Origin: Branchiostoma floridae
Lineage: Eukaryota; Chordata; Leptocardii; Amphioxiformes; Branchiostomatidae
Length of the DNA: 64,000 bases
Direction of reading: 5' to 3'
Assembly (NCBI RefSeq): GCF_000003815.2
Contig: NC_049991.1
Span: forward strand, 5,570,948-5,634,947
Shown: positions 1-11,165 of the stretch, one piece after another
Layout of the letters: each line of letters starts with the position of its first letter
How positions within the stretch are numbered: position 1 is the first letter of the stretch
Notes under the pieces: model-generated
What the model was told of the DNA's origin: nothing
The model's input: only the letters and a program-made list of their open reading frames with translations
The model's database searches: none
Translations under genes and position numbers: made by a program

Positions 1-2860
1 TAGAACTCGCTCTCTCCTGATCAGAATTTCTTGTGAACTGGCTAGGGAGAGACGGGAGTCCATGTTTACCTTGAATAATGAACTTGTCGATCTCACCAAC
101 AAGATGAACGACGGGGCCTCTTCGGCGGACATCTTGCGTAGGTATGAATGTACTAAGTCTTCCTTGTCCGAGTTGTCCGCTGAGGAGGCTCGCGGTGCTT
201 TTGTTCGGTCCAGAGTCAAGCAATTTGTCGAGGGGGAAAAATGTACCTCGTATTTTGTAAGCCAGGCCTCTTCCCGAAGTAGGCAGCGACGCATTTCTTC
301 GGTCAGAGATTCTACTGGACGTATTGTCCAAGATGACGAGGAGATTTTAGATGTTTTTAAGCTATTTTATGAAGACCTTTTTAGTGCTGAGCCTATTGAT
401 AAGTGTGAGGCGAATAACCTTTGTAACAATTTAGAAGGGTCTTTGGATCCTGATGAAGTCTCTTCATTAGAAGGTCCTCTTTCATTGGATGAGCTTTGGG
501 CTGCATTGCGCAGTATGGAGAATAATAAGTCCCCTGGCAGTGACGGTCTCCCGAAGGAATTTTATGTCGCTTTCTGGGACGTCATTGCCGGGGATCTCCT
601 CTCAGTTTTTGAGGAAGTTTTTTCGACTGGCGAGCTCTCTCAGAGCCAGAGTTTTGGTGTTATTACTCTCCTTCCAAAAAAAGGGGACCCTCTGGACCCG
701 AAGAACCGTCGCCCAATCTCTTTGTTAAATTGCGATTATAAGATTCTTGCAAAGGTTCTTAACAATAGGCTTAAGATGGTTGCCGCCTCGGTCATCAGTC
801 CTGACCAGACATGCGGTATACCAGGCCGGTCGATACAATGTAACCTACTTTTGATGAGAGATATCGTTACATATGTTAATATGAATAACTTTGACTGTGC
901 GATCATTTCTCTGGATCAGGCCAAGGCCTTTGATAGAGTGAATATTGATTTTCTTCACTTGACTCTTGCGAAGATGGGTTTTGGCCCGGTTTTTCGCAAA
1001 TGGGTTGCTATATTGTACCACAACATTACCAGTGCTGTTTCCGTCAATGGGTCGCTATCATCTTCTTTTTCTCTCTCAAGAGGTGTTCGGCAGGGGTGCC
1101 CTATGTCACCCCTGCTGTACGCAATTTCTTTGGAGCCATTTGCCGCTACAGTAAGGGCCGACGCTGCGATTCACGGCCTCAGGTTGCCTGGTGGCCGTGA
1201 AGTTAAGATCTCGCAGTATGCGGACGATAACTCGGCTATTGTTACAACCGATGAGTCGATCCGCCGGCTCTTTGCTGTTATTGACATGTATAACAGAGGT
1301 TCCGGGTCTCTTTTAAATCTTGACAAATGTATGGGTCTCTGGCTAGGTAGTTGGAGGAAAAGACTCGATTGTCCGAAGAATTTTAAATGGACATCTGTAT
1401 CCATACGTTTATTGGGAGGTACTTTTGGAAGTGTTAATATGCCTTTAGTCAACTGGAGGGAGAGGCAAGCTAAGTTTGAAGCGGTTCTGCGAAAGTGGGA
1501 CAGCTTCTCTTTATCCTTCGCTGGCAAGGTTGTCGTCGTTAATAACCTTGCTTTCTCTACTTTGTGGTATATTGCTCCTGTATTTTCTCCTCCCGAGTCA
1601 GTCGTCAAGGACATTACGAGAGCCGTCTTTAAGTTTTTCTGGAGTTCTCGTGCAGAAATGGTCTCTAGACAGACAGTTATGCTACCTTTGGACAAAGGTG
1701 GATGGGATCTCATTGATTTTGGAGTGAAGGCCAATTGTTTTTATTGTCGGCCGTTTACCAATATTCTTGACCGGCCGGATCTTCCATGGGTCCAGTTGGC
1801 AAAATATTGGCTGGGTTTTTTTGCCCGTCGTTTTGAACCATCGTCGTGGTCTAACAGTTCCCCCCACTCTCCTGAGGCTCCACCTCACTATTCTTTGATG
1901 CGGAAGCTCACCTTGGAATTTGTTAATGCTTCTGCTTCGAAGACTTGGGACAAGATATGCACCGTGCAGTCTTTGTACAAAGCTGCCATTTTAGCTCGTT
2001 CTCATACCCCTTCCGCTTGTTTTTTAGAGCGGGGTGTTGATTGGTCGCTTGTTTTTTCAACGGTGCATAACACTCTCCTTGAGAATAACCTAAAGGAGCT
2101 TTCCTGGAAGGTCGCACATGGGGCTCTCAAAACCAACTACTTGACTTGTTCGATTTGGCACAGAACTCCTTCCCCTCTTTGTCCGAGGAGAAACTGTAGA
2201 GCTACGGAGACCGTTACCCATGCCATCTGGTCTTGTGGCGAGGTGCTCCTGACCTGGACTTGGGTCGAAGGATTCATTAGGCGATGGGTGGTCTCTAGTT
2301 TTCGTGTTTCTCGCGCGGTCGCTCTCTATGGTGTTATGTCGTATACCCTGAAGAAGTGTAAGAGAGATGTCTGCACCTACATTTTGGCCGTCGCTCGGTC
2401 TAAGATTTGGTGGTCCAGGTGTCAGGCTCTCTTTGACAATAATTTCGTATTTCACATTGAGCTGGTGTCTCTAATCAAGGAGGCTCTTAGGTTTAAACTC
2501 AAGATGGAGTTTGTTCGACTTGGTTCTGAAAGTTTCTTGGCTGAGTGGTGCCAATCTGTTAGATGGGCAAGTGTGCGGACGGGAGTTTTGGTTCTACGTT
2601 TTTAGAAGTCCTTGTCGTAGTAGTCTTTGTTTGGTGCTACAGTCTGTCTTTGCTGTTGGTGGATTGTCTATTAGATGTTCAGTGTGTGTGCTCAGTCCTT
2701 CACTATGGTGTTCCCCTTCTACTCTCTAGTCCTCTTTATAATTTCCAGTTTGCTTTGATGTGTCGTTTCTTGGCAGAAGGTTGGGCGGGTGCAAGTCTGC
2801 CTCGGGTGGAATGGCACATCATTTTTCTTTGTTTCCATTCATGAGTTGTTTCTTCTTATA
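1..2860 (+). mobile_element. Tx1-like non-LTR retrotransposon, 5' part outside window
   Basis: This covers the ORF plus a probable 3' UTR. After the stop at 2605 the sequence is T- and G-rich with no ORF. I could not find a poly(A) tail, 3' microsatellite or target-site duplication, so the right boundary near 2860 is a guess. Confidence 0.6.
2..2605 (+). CDS. Tx1/L1-type LINE ORF2, reverse transcriptase part (5' end outside window)
   Basis: The frame is open from base 2, through the first methionine at 62, to the TAG at 2603-2605, so the ORF enters from the left and its endonuclease domain would lie upstream. Numbered from that methionine, the reverse transcriptase core shows NNKSPGSDGLPKEFY near residue 154, RRPISLLN near 216, a D-containing block (SLDQAKAFDRV) near 283, RGVRQGCPMSPLLY near 340 and the catalytic YADD box at 386. 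The C-terminus has a C-x4-C-x7-H-x4-C cluster (LCPRRNC...H...C) typical of the zf-RVT region. The block spacing and the SPGSDGLPKEFY/RRPISLLN wording are those of Tx1-like L1-clade elements. No stop or frameshift interrupts 868 codons, so the copy may be young. It acts by target-primed reverse transcription in the nucleus. Clade assignment is from motifs only. Confidence 0.9.
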   Translation, partial: RTRSLLIRISCELARERRESMFTLNNELVDLTNKMNDGASSADILRRYECTKSSLSELSAEEARGAFVRSRVKQFVEGEKCTSYFVSQASSRSRQRRISSVRDSTGRIVQDDEEILDVFKLFYEDLFSAEPIDKCEANNLCNNLEGSLDPDEVSSLEGPLSLDELWAALRSMENNKSPGSDGLPKEFYVAFWDVIAGDLLSVFEEVFSTGELSQSQSFGVITLLPKKGDPLDPKNRRPISLLNCDYKILAKVLNNRLKMVAASVISPDQTCGIPGRSIQCNLLLMRDIVTYVNMNNFDCAIISLDQAKAFDRVNIDFLHLTLAKMGFGPVFRKWVAILYHNITSAVSVNGSLSSSFSLSRGVRQGCPMSPLLYAISLEPFAATVRADAAIHGLRLPGGREVKISQYADDNSAIVTTDESIRRLFAVIDMYNRGSGSLLNLDKCMGLWLGSWRKRLDCPKNFKWTSVSIRLLGGTFGSVNMPLVNWRERQAKFEAVLRKWDSFSLSFAGKVVVVNNLAFSTLWYIAPVFSPPESVVKDITRAVFKFFWSSRAEMVSRQTVMLPLDKGGWDLIDFGVKANCFYCRPFTNILDRPDLPWVQLAKYWLGFFARRFEPSSWSNSSPHSPEAPPHYSLMRKLTLEFVNASASKTWDKICTVQSLYKAAILARSHTPSACFLERGVDWSLVFSTVHNTLLENNLKELSWKVAHGALKTNYLTCSIWHRTPSPLCPRRNCRATETVTHAIWSCGEVLLTWTWVEGFIRRWVVSSFRVSRAVALYGVMSYTLKKCKRDVCTYILAVARSKIWWSRCQALFDNNFVFHIELVSLIKEALRFKLKMEFVRLGSESFLAEWCQSVRWASVRTGVLVLRF

Positions 2861-3700
2861 TTATGATGGTTTTCAGTTTGGTCTCTGTCTGTATTACTAA
2901 AACTGTTTGTATACCCAAAATAACAAAGGGCCTTTGGAAGGGGCTTTGGAAGGGCTGGGTTAACAGGTCCGTCCAACCATGGAAGAAAGCTGGCGTAAAG
3001 CCTTGCCTGGCGGCAAGGCAAAAATCCTTCAAATTACATGTGATGTTAACAGAGTGTCAACTTTTAACTCTACATTTTCAAAATCTCACCGGGGGGTTGG
3101 GGGGTGGGGTTTGGTTTTTGGGCAAGACCCCCCTTCCACACCAATCTCCTGATTGGTCACTTCTCTACCATGCCATTCGCACTACGCTAAAATGAAATCT
3201 TGGCTAGAACCCTGTGTTACTAGAGTTTGCAGTCAATTATCATAATACAAATACTTGTTTTATTGTAGCCTGGGTACCATCCAGGCAGTTGTTTGCTGCT
3301 ATGTTCACTTCACACACCTACCCATCTGGGGAACTATATATAGAAATCTTTTGGTGTTTTGGAGCGCTCATTCGGACAGCCGTTTCAACAGGCCCTCCTG
3401 CAAGCAGACAGAGGGTGTTTCAAACGCCTGTTCGAATGAGTGCTCGAACTCATGGTTTACTAAACATACTTACTAAACATACTTTATTCAAAAGATGTGC
3501 TTCGCAGCCCCAAAACGGGCTGAATTATGCAACAAATTCACAGACTTGAAGTGTCCACTAACAACTGATTGATTCATCAAACTTTACATATTCGAGCGTC
3601 TGCGAAACAACATTATTCATGTGACCATATACATTTAAAATTGAATACTTAAAAGAGATAGATAATTCAATTAGGGAGTTCTGGAGTCCAATTGTCAAAC
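2861..3700. other. Non-coding stretch with a foldback repeat
   Basis: No coding exon was recognised. It holds a G-rich low-complexity run (3090-3130) and, from 3268, a repeat beginning TAGCCTGGGTACCATCCAGG, which resembles the end of the 10136-10543 element and the repeat at 29590. Bases 3361-3449 fold back on themselves (GAGCGCTCATTCGGACAG against the reverse of CTGTTCGAATGAGTGCTC). Confidence 0.5.
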
Positions 3701-3705
3701 AATAT

Positions 3706-4505
3706 TTACATGCCCTGGTTGTGGAGTTCTATCGCCTGATACAGAAACGACTTTTGCAATCTTTGAGTTCTGCATTTAGGCACAGTCATGTGGTTTTGGT
3801 TCCGTAGCGCCGGTCCAGTCTTGTGTAATCTGGTGCTAGGAACCATGGAGTGTAGCGGATGTTTGGCGTCCTGCATTTGACTGAAGAGAGTTTTCACGGC
3901 TGACTCTCGTCTCTCCTGAAGGCTGGGGAGAGGGTTTGTTGGAACACTGTCATTGTTGATTATTTTTGCTGCCCTTCTCTGAACTGCTTCTAGTGTTTGT
4001 TTCTCTGCTAGGGTGCAACCAACATACACGACATTAGCATACTCTAGAACAGGTCTTATAAGGGTGGTGTAGACTGTTTCTAGGTCCTCCGGTGGCATCC
4101 CACCTCTTTTTAGCATGCGGAAAAAGTGGAGGCGTGTCGACCCTTTCTTTGCCATGTGAGTGATTTGGCTGCTCCAGCCAAGGCTGCGGTGGAGTTTAAA
4201 ACCAAGGTAAGTGGCACATTCGACAACCGGGACCTCCTTGCCTCCAAGGATGAGAGGAGGGGGAGCAGGAACATTTCTTGAAAAGCAAATTCGTAGCTCA
4301 TAGGACTTATCACCGTTCATTATCATATTGTTCTTGTCAGCCCAAGTGTCCAGATGAGTGGCTTCTTCTTGCATAGTTGTGTCACTTGTAGCAGCGCTGC
4401 AGGGAATGGTTCTAGACAGTCCGATGTCATCATTCTTTAATGCACTCGTGTTCAGGGACCAATCACCACCCTCAACCAAAATTTGGATGATTCGAGACAT
4501 TAGAG
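3706..4505 (-). pseudogene. Decayed 3' end of a CR1/Jockey-type LINE reverse transcriptase
   Basis: The minus-strand reading carries the classic C-terminal tail of CR1/Jockey-type ORF2: a W-x-x-x-NNM-x-x-N-x-x-K block, then ATYLGFKLHRSLGW, then HFFRMLKRGGMPPEDLETVY, IRPVLEYANVVY and AVQRRAAKIIN. It is open over about 240 codons and ends at 3706. The position of the catalytic Y-x-D-D box reads KNDD (near 4434), so the active site is lost, and the fingers and palm upstream are absent. This is a 5'-truncated, inactive copy. It lies downstream of DGKE exon 10, so it is probably inside the last DGKE intron in the sense direction. Confidence 0.8.
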
Positions 4506-4662
4506 ATGTCAAGGTTTGCAGACGGAATAGCAGAGAAGCGACTGCATATAGTTTATAAAAAACATGTTGGCAAGAAGCAACAGTTAGATAGTGTATAATT
4601 AAATGTTGGAGCAAATTACTATTTGGATGATGCCCAGCACACAGAAAAAAATTTGCTGACAC

Positions 4663-4803
4663 CCCTCCCCCATGGTGCCCTTTGTCCTGACCTTGACGAC
4701 CCGTGCCTGTCCCAGCCTGATGGGGTCAGCCATGGCAATCCTCACCTGACCCATGTGGAAGGATGAGTGCAGACCCACCACCTCCAGGATGCCATCATTG
4801 AAA
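4663..4803 (-). CDS. DGKE: DGKE exon 10 (accessory domain, 3' boundary uncertain)
   Basis: The acceptor is ccctccag|T, completing AGT with exon 9. It encodes [18 protein letters not shown] and [15 protein letters not shown]. The donor could be GGG|gtgtca at 4663 or AAG|gtcagg about 26 bases earlier; the first is used here. The terminal exon with the VDGEPW motif was not found between here and base 1. Confidence 0.82.
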
Positions 4804-7800
4804 CTGGAGGGAAACAGTGTAAACAAGAGTTTCATGACAGATTCCAACTGTTTCCCATTGAGAATTCAAATAAGGTCCTCACTTGCATAAATAATATCAT
4901 TTCAAGGTGACGAAGCAATGAAACAGCAGCATAAATTAAGTTTCTTAGTGAGGGACCAATGAAACAGTAGCACAGAACAAGTTCCTTGCAAGGGACCAAT
5001 AGAAAAGCAGCACAAGACAAGGTCCCTACTGATGGACCAATGAAAAAACAGTACACAACAAAGTCCTTAGCAAGGAACCAATGAAAGAGCAGCAGAAAAC
5101 AATATTGTTAGCGAGAGACAGAAGAATGAAACAGCAGCATCAAATAAGCTCCTTAGTGCAGGACCAATGAAACAGCAGCATGTAACAAGTCCCTAGTACA
5201 GGACCAATGAAACAGCAGCATGTAACAAGTCCCTAGTACAGGACCAATGAAACAGCAGCATGTAACAAGTCCCTAGTACAGGACCAATGAAACAGCAGCA
5301 TGTAACAAGTTCCTTAATTTGCAGGACCAATGAAATAGCAGCATAGACCATTCCTTAGTGAGTGACCAATGAAATGACAGCATACCTGGCAGGTGGAACA
5401 TCCTCCTCCCCTGTCCCGCTCCACAGGTTGAATCCCCCCGCCCATGAACTGATGTTCAACACCACGATCCCCTCCAACTCTGGCAGGTGAACCGTCCGAC
5501 CATCAAGTTCAAGCTAAAAATAAAGACACACTTCATTATACACAAGCTCAATCATGCCAAAAAAGTATGTGCAACTGTTTCATGACATTGCTATGGTCTG
5601 ATGATATGCGTTCATAAACACAGGTTTGATTACTAAGATAGACGGTAAAATCTTAAAAGTTACAAGGAGTAAACTATAAAATAAATTTCTTTGTTCAAAA
5701 CCGAGTGTTTTCTTCAACCGACGTTTCCGTCATCTTCCTCAGGGCAATACTGACTGGTTCCCATTGCACTGCAGCCATAGGTGTCGCTGCCTACAGATGT
5801 GTTCCCAAACCAACAGATTTTACATATTTATCAAAGGCTGTATCATACTAAATGTAAGCTGTATCTACATGACCAAATTACTGTAAATGCATGCATTTAA
5901 GTTCACAGGGACTTAATTCCAAGGTGCCTCCAACATATCCTGATACTGTACATTGCTTAGACAAGGAGGTAGGTGAACAGAAGACAGAACAAAAAAATTT
6001 CGCTTTCGTTCGCTCGTTTGTTTGTTCGTTCGTCCCATAGCCTTTTAATCAGCCGTATTATTAGCCGTAGGAGCAGCACAACATGTTATGCTGACTCAAC
6101 AGGCTTTTAGTCCCCTGGCGGTGCCTATCTCCTCTCCGGGGCATGGTGAATGATGTAAATCACCGTGTGGCTGATACGACACGAAGGTTCGCCAGGCCTC
6201 CGCCCGGGTGATTTGTAGTGAATCACCAACTCCAGACAGAATGGTTTGTTCGAACGCACACCGCACCATCGCACGTGTGGGGGTCTTTTAACGTGCATGG
6301 GGTGTGCCTCTCCCCATACACGGGACCTCCCTTTAACGTCCTATCCGAGGGACGGCCCTAGCCGAAGCTACATGTAGGTACTCATTTTCACCTGAGTAAA
6401 GTGAGGAAAGTCGTGTAAAGTGCCTTTCCCAAGGGCACAAGATCGGTGTCACGGCGGGCGGATTCGAACCCGCGACCTCTCGGTGCAAATCCGGACATGC
6501 TACCGCTGCGCCACGCGGTCACCACAGAGTTCACTTTAGACAATATCAACCAAATGTTGCCACAGGCTTAACAGTACTACTGACCTTAACCCTCTCATGT
6601 AGGTCCACACAGGCCTGCTCTAGTACATCAATGGCTCCATAGCTGAAGTACCAGAACTGGAACACAACAGGAGTTAGGACAACTTTCAATTGTTTTCATT
6701 TGAGAACATAATTAGATATCTCTTTGTAAAAAATCAGCAAGAAGTCAAGACCAAAACAGACGGCTAAGAAGACGGCTAAGAGGAAAACAGAGAATGGACT
6801 GAAATTTGTGTTTGAATCATAGCTCAGTATTGTGTACCCTAATATAAATGAAATTTATGAGGCCTTGTCAAGATAAACTTAGCTTGCATAGTTGTGACTT
6901 TGAACCCTGGCTATGTTGCTCATCTGACATGCACACTACTGGAAAAGGCTGCAGTACTTAGGGCAGTACGTTAAGTCATGGTTCATTGTACTGGTGGAAA
7001 AGAGCTATACTACAGTGAATCTGTTGTCTCTTTTTTAACCAGTGAAAGATAAGCTCTTCAGTGAGCTAAACTGGTTTGAGATCATGTCCACTCATTTGAA
7101 AAGACTAACCTTGTTAAAGAGTCTGCTTGTGAAGAGTTCAGGTCTGGTCTGGCGCTGCCGGTGGAAGTTGAGCGCCACCAGAGCATCACAACCCATGGAG
7201 AAGTAGTTATTCATGGCCAGCACCTGGTACAACAAAGGTCAGAAAGTCTTATATCTTCTTTAACCAACTAGCTTTCTATGTTACGACTACAAACCAATAT
7301 ATATTTAAGAGGAATAACTGTTTGTTACAGTTCTAAGCTCTGGCAGGTTCCTGACAGAAGAAGACATGAAAAATAATATGTCCCTATCCAAGAAAGTATT
7401 ACGAGGAATATGTAATTACTAAACTAGGAATATGTATTTGCTAGCAAATGTGGACAATTTTGTCTTTTATGTAATTCATCTTGGGGAAAATTGCAAAGTG
7501 TCCTAGTGTGTAGAAGCACCAACTAGTAACCCATGATGGTACTGCAGCCTGGAAATACTAGAGTACACAATCCTTGCCCTAACGAACCATAGACCAATTA
7601 CTAGAATTAGTCTTCAGATTGTCTGCTGTTTTTATGAGCAGTCTACAACTGGTCTAATTTTGGTATGCGCACAGTTCTGGAGTTATGAATAGTGATGTCA
7701 GAATATAAGAGATGTACTGAATTTCTACTGGACAAAGAAAAGAGGGAAAAAACATATTTGTGTCTGTGCTAAACGGTTGTACTAACCTTAGCTGGTCTTC

Positions 7801-10678
7801 TTATACCAAAAAGTCTCTGGTGTATGATGCTGACTGTCCATCTGTATAAAACAAAAAGGAGAGCACAACTTCAGACATAGTACCAAGTGATTAAAAATGA
7901 TTAAAATTATATACCAAGCATTCAATACTGTAAATGCATTTAAGTTCGCGGGGATTTAATTTCGCGGTAACGGGAAAAAGGACTTTTTGCGGTGGTTTTA
8001 CGTTTGCGGTAGCACCACGTTGTCTCTTAATGCCAGGGAAAAATGTTCGCGGTGGTTTTAAGTTCGCGGTGAAGTGGCCACCGTGAAAACCGCAAACATT
8101 AGACACTTGAACAGTAAAGAGAAATTTATATTCCTGACAGCTTTTGACAAACCAACTCTAACCAACCATACAGCTAGCTACATTTATACAATTACCAAGA
8201 AGCGAGAGGAAGTCGAATGTCCTAGAATAGATTAGACGCACATCTGCATATATAGATGTTTATGATTGTTTCCATTGTTACATATGTGTGATTCTTACCG
8301 TATGACCTGTACTTAGCCCAGTGGGGCAAAAATGTGCAATAAAGGTCTTCATTCATTAATCCACCACGAAAGTTTCTGCATTTACAGTATGCAGTTCTGC
8401 TGTCAAAAGTAGAGATGGGTCACTTTGCCATTGATAACATCATATGTATTACTGATTTTACACCATTGTTGCCCCCTCCAAAAATAGATATTGTAGAAGA
8501 ATACAAACTTCAAGTCATTTTCTATGATCATCAAATACATGGAAGTACTTGCAGAAAAAACTAGGAACACAAAACTGTATTTTGCAAACCAAAATGAGGA
8601 GAGCTTACCTGTCAAATGGTGTCACCTCTGCATGTGCGATGTCTGTCAAAATCTCGTCAAGGGACTTCTCCCCCACGAACCCTTCTCCCCACCCCAGGAC
8701 TCTGGCCAGGTCGTTTCCCGTACCCAGGGGAAGGACACCTATCAGTGGCTGGTTCTGGAAGAAATGATACCCGGTAACAAGTGTGACTGTTGTCCAAATA
8801 AAACTTGTCACTGAGACTCTACACTCTATCAGAAAAAAACTGCTTCAATATCTTTGGCAGAAGACTATGATACTGTACAAGCATCACTAGGATTTATTTA
8901 CCTTCTAAACATATTTTGGAAAGGTGAATGGATTGATTTTGAATGGATGGATGGATGAAGGGACAGATGGATGAAGAGATGGATGGATAGAAAGATGGAT
9001 AGATGGATGGATAAAGAGATGGATGGATGGATGGATGAAGGGGTGGATGGATGGATGGATGAATGAATGGATGGATGGATGAAGAGATGAGTGTATGTAT
9101 GTATGTATGTATGTATGTATGGATGGATGAGTGGATGGATGGATGAAGGGATATCGATTGATAGATGGATGGAGGGTCAAAGCAATTTTCAGCCCTTTTT
9201 CTGTGGCAACTACCCATACACATATCAGCAGCACTATTAAAGCTGTCCAAACTGATCTCACCTGTAGTTTGACCCTGTCCAGCGCCCCTAGGACCCAGCC
9301 CACGGTCCCGTCCCCCCCACACACCAGCAGACCTGTCCTCACCTGTAGTTTGACCCTATCCAGCGCCCCCAGGACCCAGCCCACGGTCCCGTCCCCCCCA
9401 CACACCAGCAGACCTGTCCTCACCTGTAGTTTGACCCTATCCAGCGCCCCCAGGACCCAGCCCACGGTCCCGTCCCCCCCCCACACCAGCAGACCTGTCC
9501 TCACCTGTAGTTTGACCCTGTCCAGCGCCCCTAGGACCCAGCCCACGGTCCCGTCCCCCCCACACACCAGCAGACGACACTTGTAGGTCGGCAAGAGGCG
9601 GCACAATTCCAGTCCTGCAACAGGGCTCAGCGAGTGGAGATCTATAACCTACAGAAGAGATGTACATCAAAACCTCGTTCCCAGTTGATCATCCAGACAG
9701 CAGTTAAAAGTAGTTCCACAGCCATTTTCTTTAGAAGAGTAATAGGGGCAGTGGGTTGTTATCCACTGCGACCAGGGCACAGTATTGGTAGGCAGAAACA
9801 AACCCTCTCCCACCACCTTTTACCTCCACAAACGAAGTCACATACCCAATTTTATGCATCTGGGTCGAGTGAGGAAAGTTGTGATGAGTGCCTTTCCTTA
9901 GAGTAGGTACCATGACCCAGGCTTATGGGTCAAACACCCTAAAGTTAAGTAATGCCACATGAAAGCAGTTAAAGAAACAAATATTTTCTTAAAATCAAGA
10001 TTAAAATACATGGTCAGTGGTGCGTTCAAATAAATTGTGAAACCAACACTAACAGTTATGATGTCAACAACAACCATTTATATATGTATATGACCCCCTT
10101 GCAGAAATGTACTTAGTGCCTTTCATGACTTAAGTTAGCCTGGATACCATACCCCAACCTCAAAATATATCTTTCGTGTTGGGGTCTGGCAGGATGGCTG
10201 TAGAAAGGTTCTCGAAGGCCCTTGATAAGAGGGAGGAGAACCTAGGATTGATGACCACTCACACCACAGGTAGCCAGCTACAACACACCACAGTTGGTCA
10301 GCAGGCTATCACAGTAGCGAATCAGGTACTTAGTGGTCACTGTTATGGATTCAAAAAGTACAGTTGGGGGTCTTTAACCAATCATGGCAGGGTGTAATTA
10401 CCTCCTGCAGATCCTGCGTTGTTCTATTGGTGGAGTTTTTTGCCCACTAGAAGGGGCAAAATTGAGAAGAGTTCCTATCCCATCCGGCCAGACCCCTGCA
10501 CGATAGATACTTGAGATCGGGCTGGGGTTTGGTAACCAGGCTAGACTTAAGTCAACTAAAGATAAAGCATGACATAGTTTAGGGACTGACAAATTCAACA
10601 GTTCAATTTCCCACCTGAATAGGGTTCAAGACTTCCCTAAACTCCCGCAGTAGATGTTCGCCCATGTTGTTTCTACAA

Positions 10679-10709
<31 letters not shown>

Positions 10710-10906
10710 CTCACACACACACACACAAACCCACCTGAATGGGGTTCAAGACTTCCCTTAACTCCCGTAGTAGATGTTCGCCCATGTTGTTTCTACAAAC
10801 ACACACACACAAACACACACACACAAACACACACACACACACACACACACAAACCCACCTGAATGGGGTTCAGGTGGGTTCATGGGGTTCGCCCATGTTG
10901 TTTCTA

Positions 10907-10980
<74 letters not shown>

Positions 10981-11078
10981 CAAACACATACACAAACACA
11001 TACACACACAAACCCCCCTGAATGGGGTTCAAGACTTCCCTAAACTCCCGCAGTAGATGTTCGCCCATGTTGTTTCTA

Positions 11079-11165
<87 letters not shown>

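Noticed and set aside
4905-5385. CRISPR-like array of 40-bp repeats
   Set aside because: The whole unit is repeated without unique spacers and it lies in a eukaryotic intron; it is a minisatellite.
6440-6524. tRNA gene on the minus strand
   Set aside because: A and B boxes are present, but the sequence runs on into a SINE body and simple tail and does not make a proper acceptor stem; it is a SINE head.
8905-9322. Long minus-strand frames rich in SIHPSIHP
   Set aside because: They are translations of the GGAT microsatellite.
9131-9586. Plus-strand repetitive frame with [16 protein letters not shown] units
   Set aside because: It is the reverse strand of the DGKE exon 4 array.
10739-11056. 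HTHTHT and CVCVCV frames
   Set aside because: They are translations of the CA tracts.
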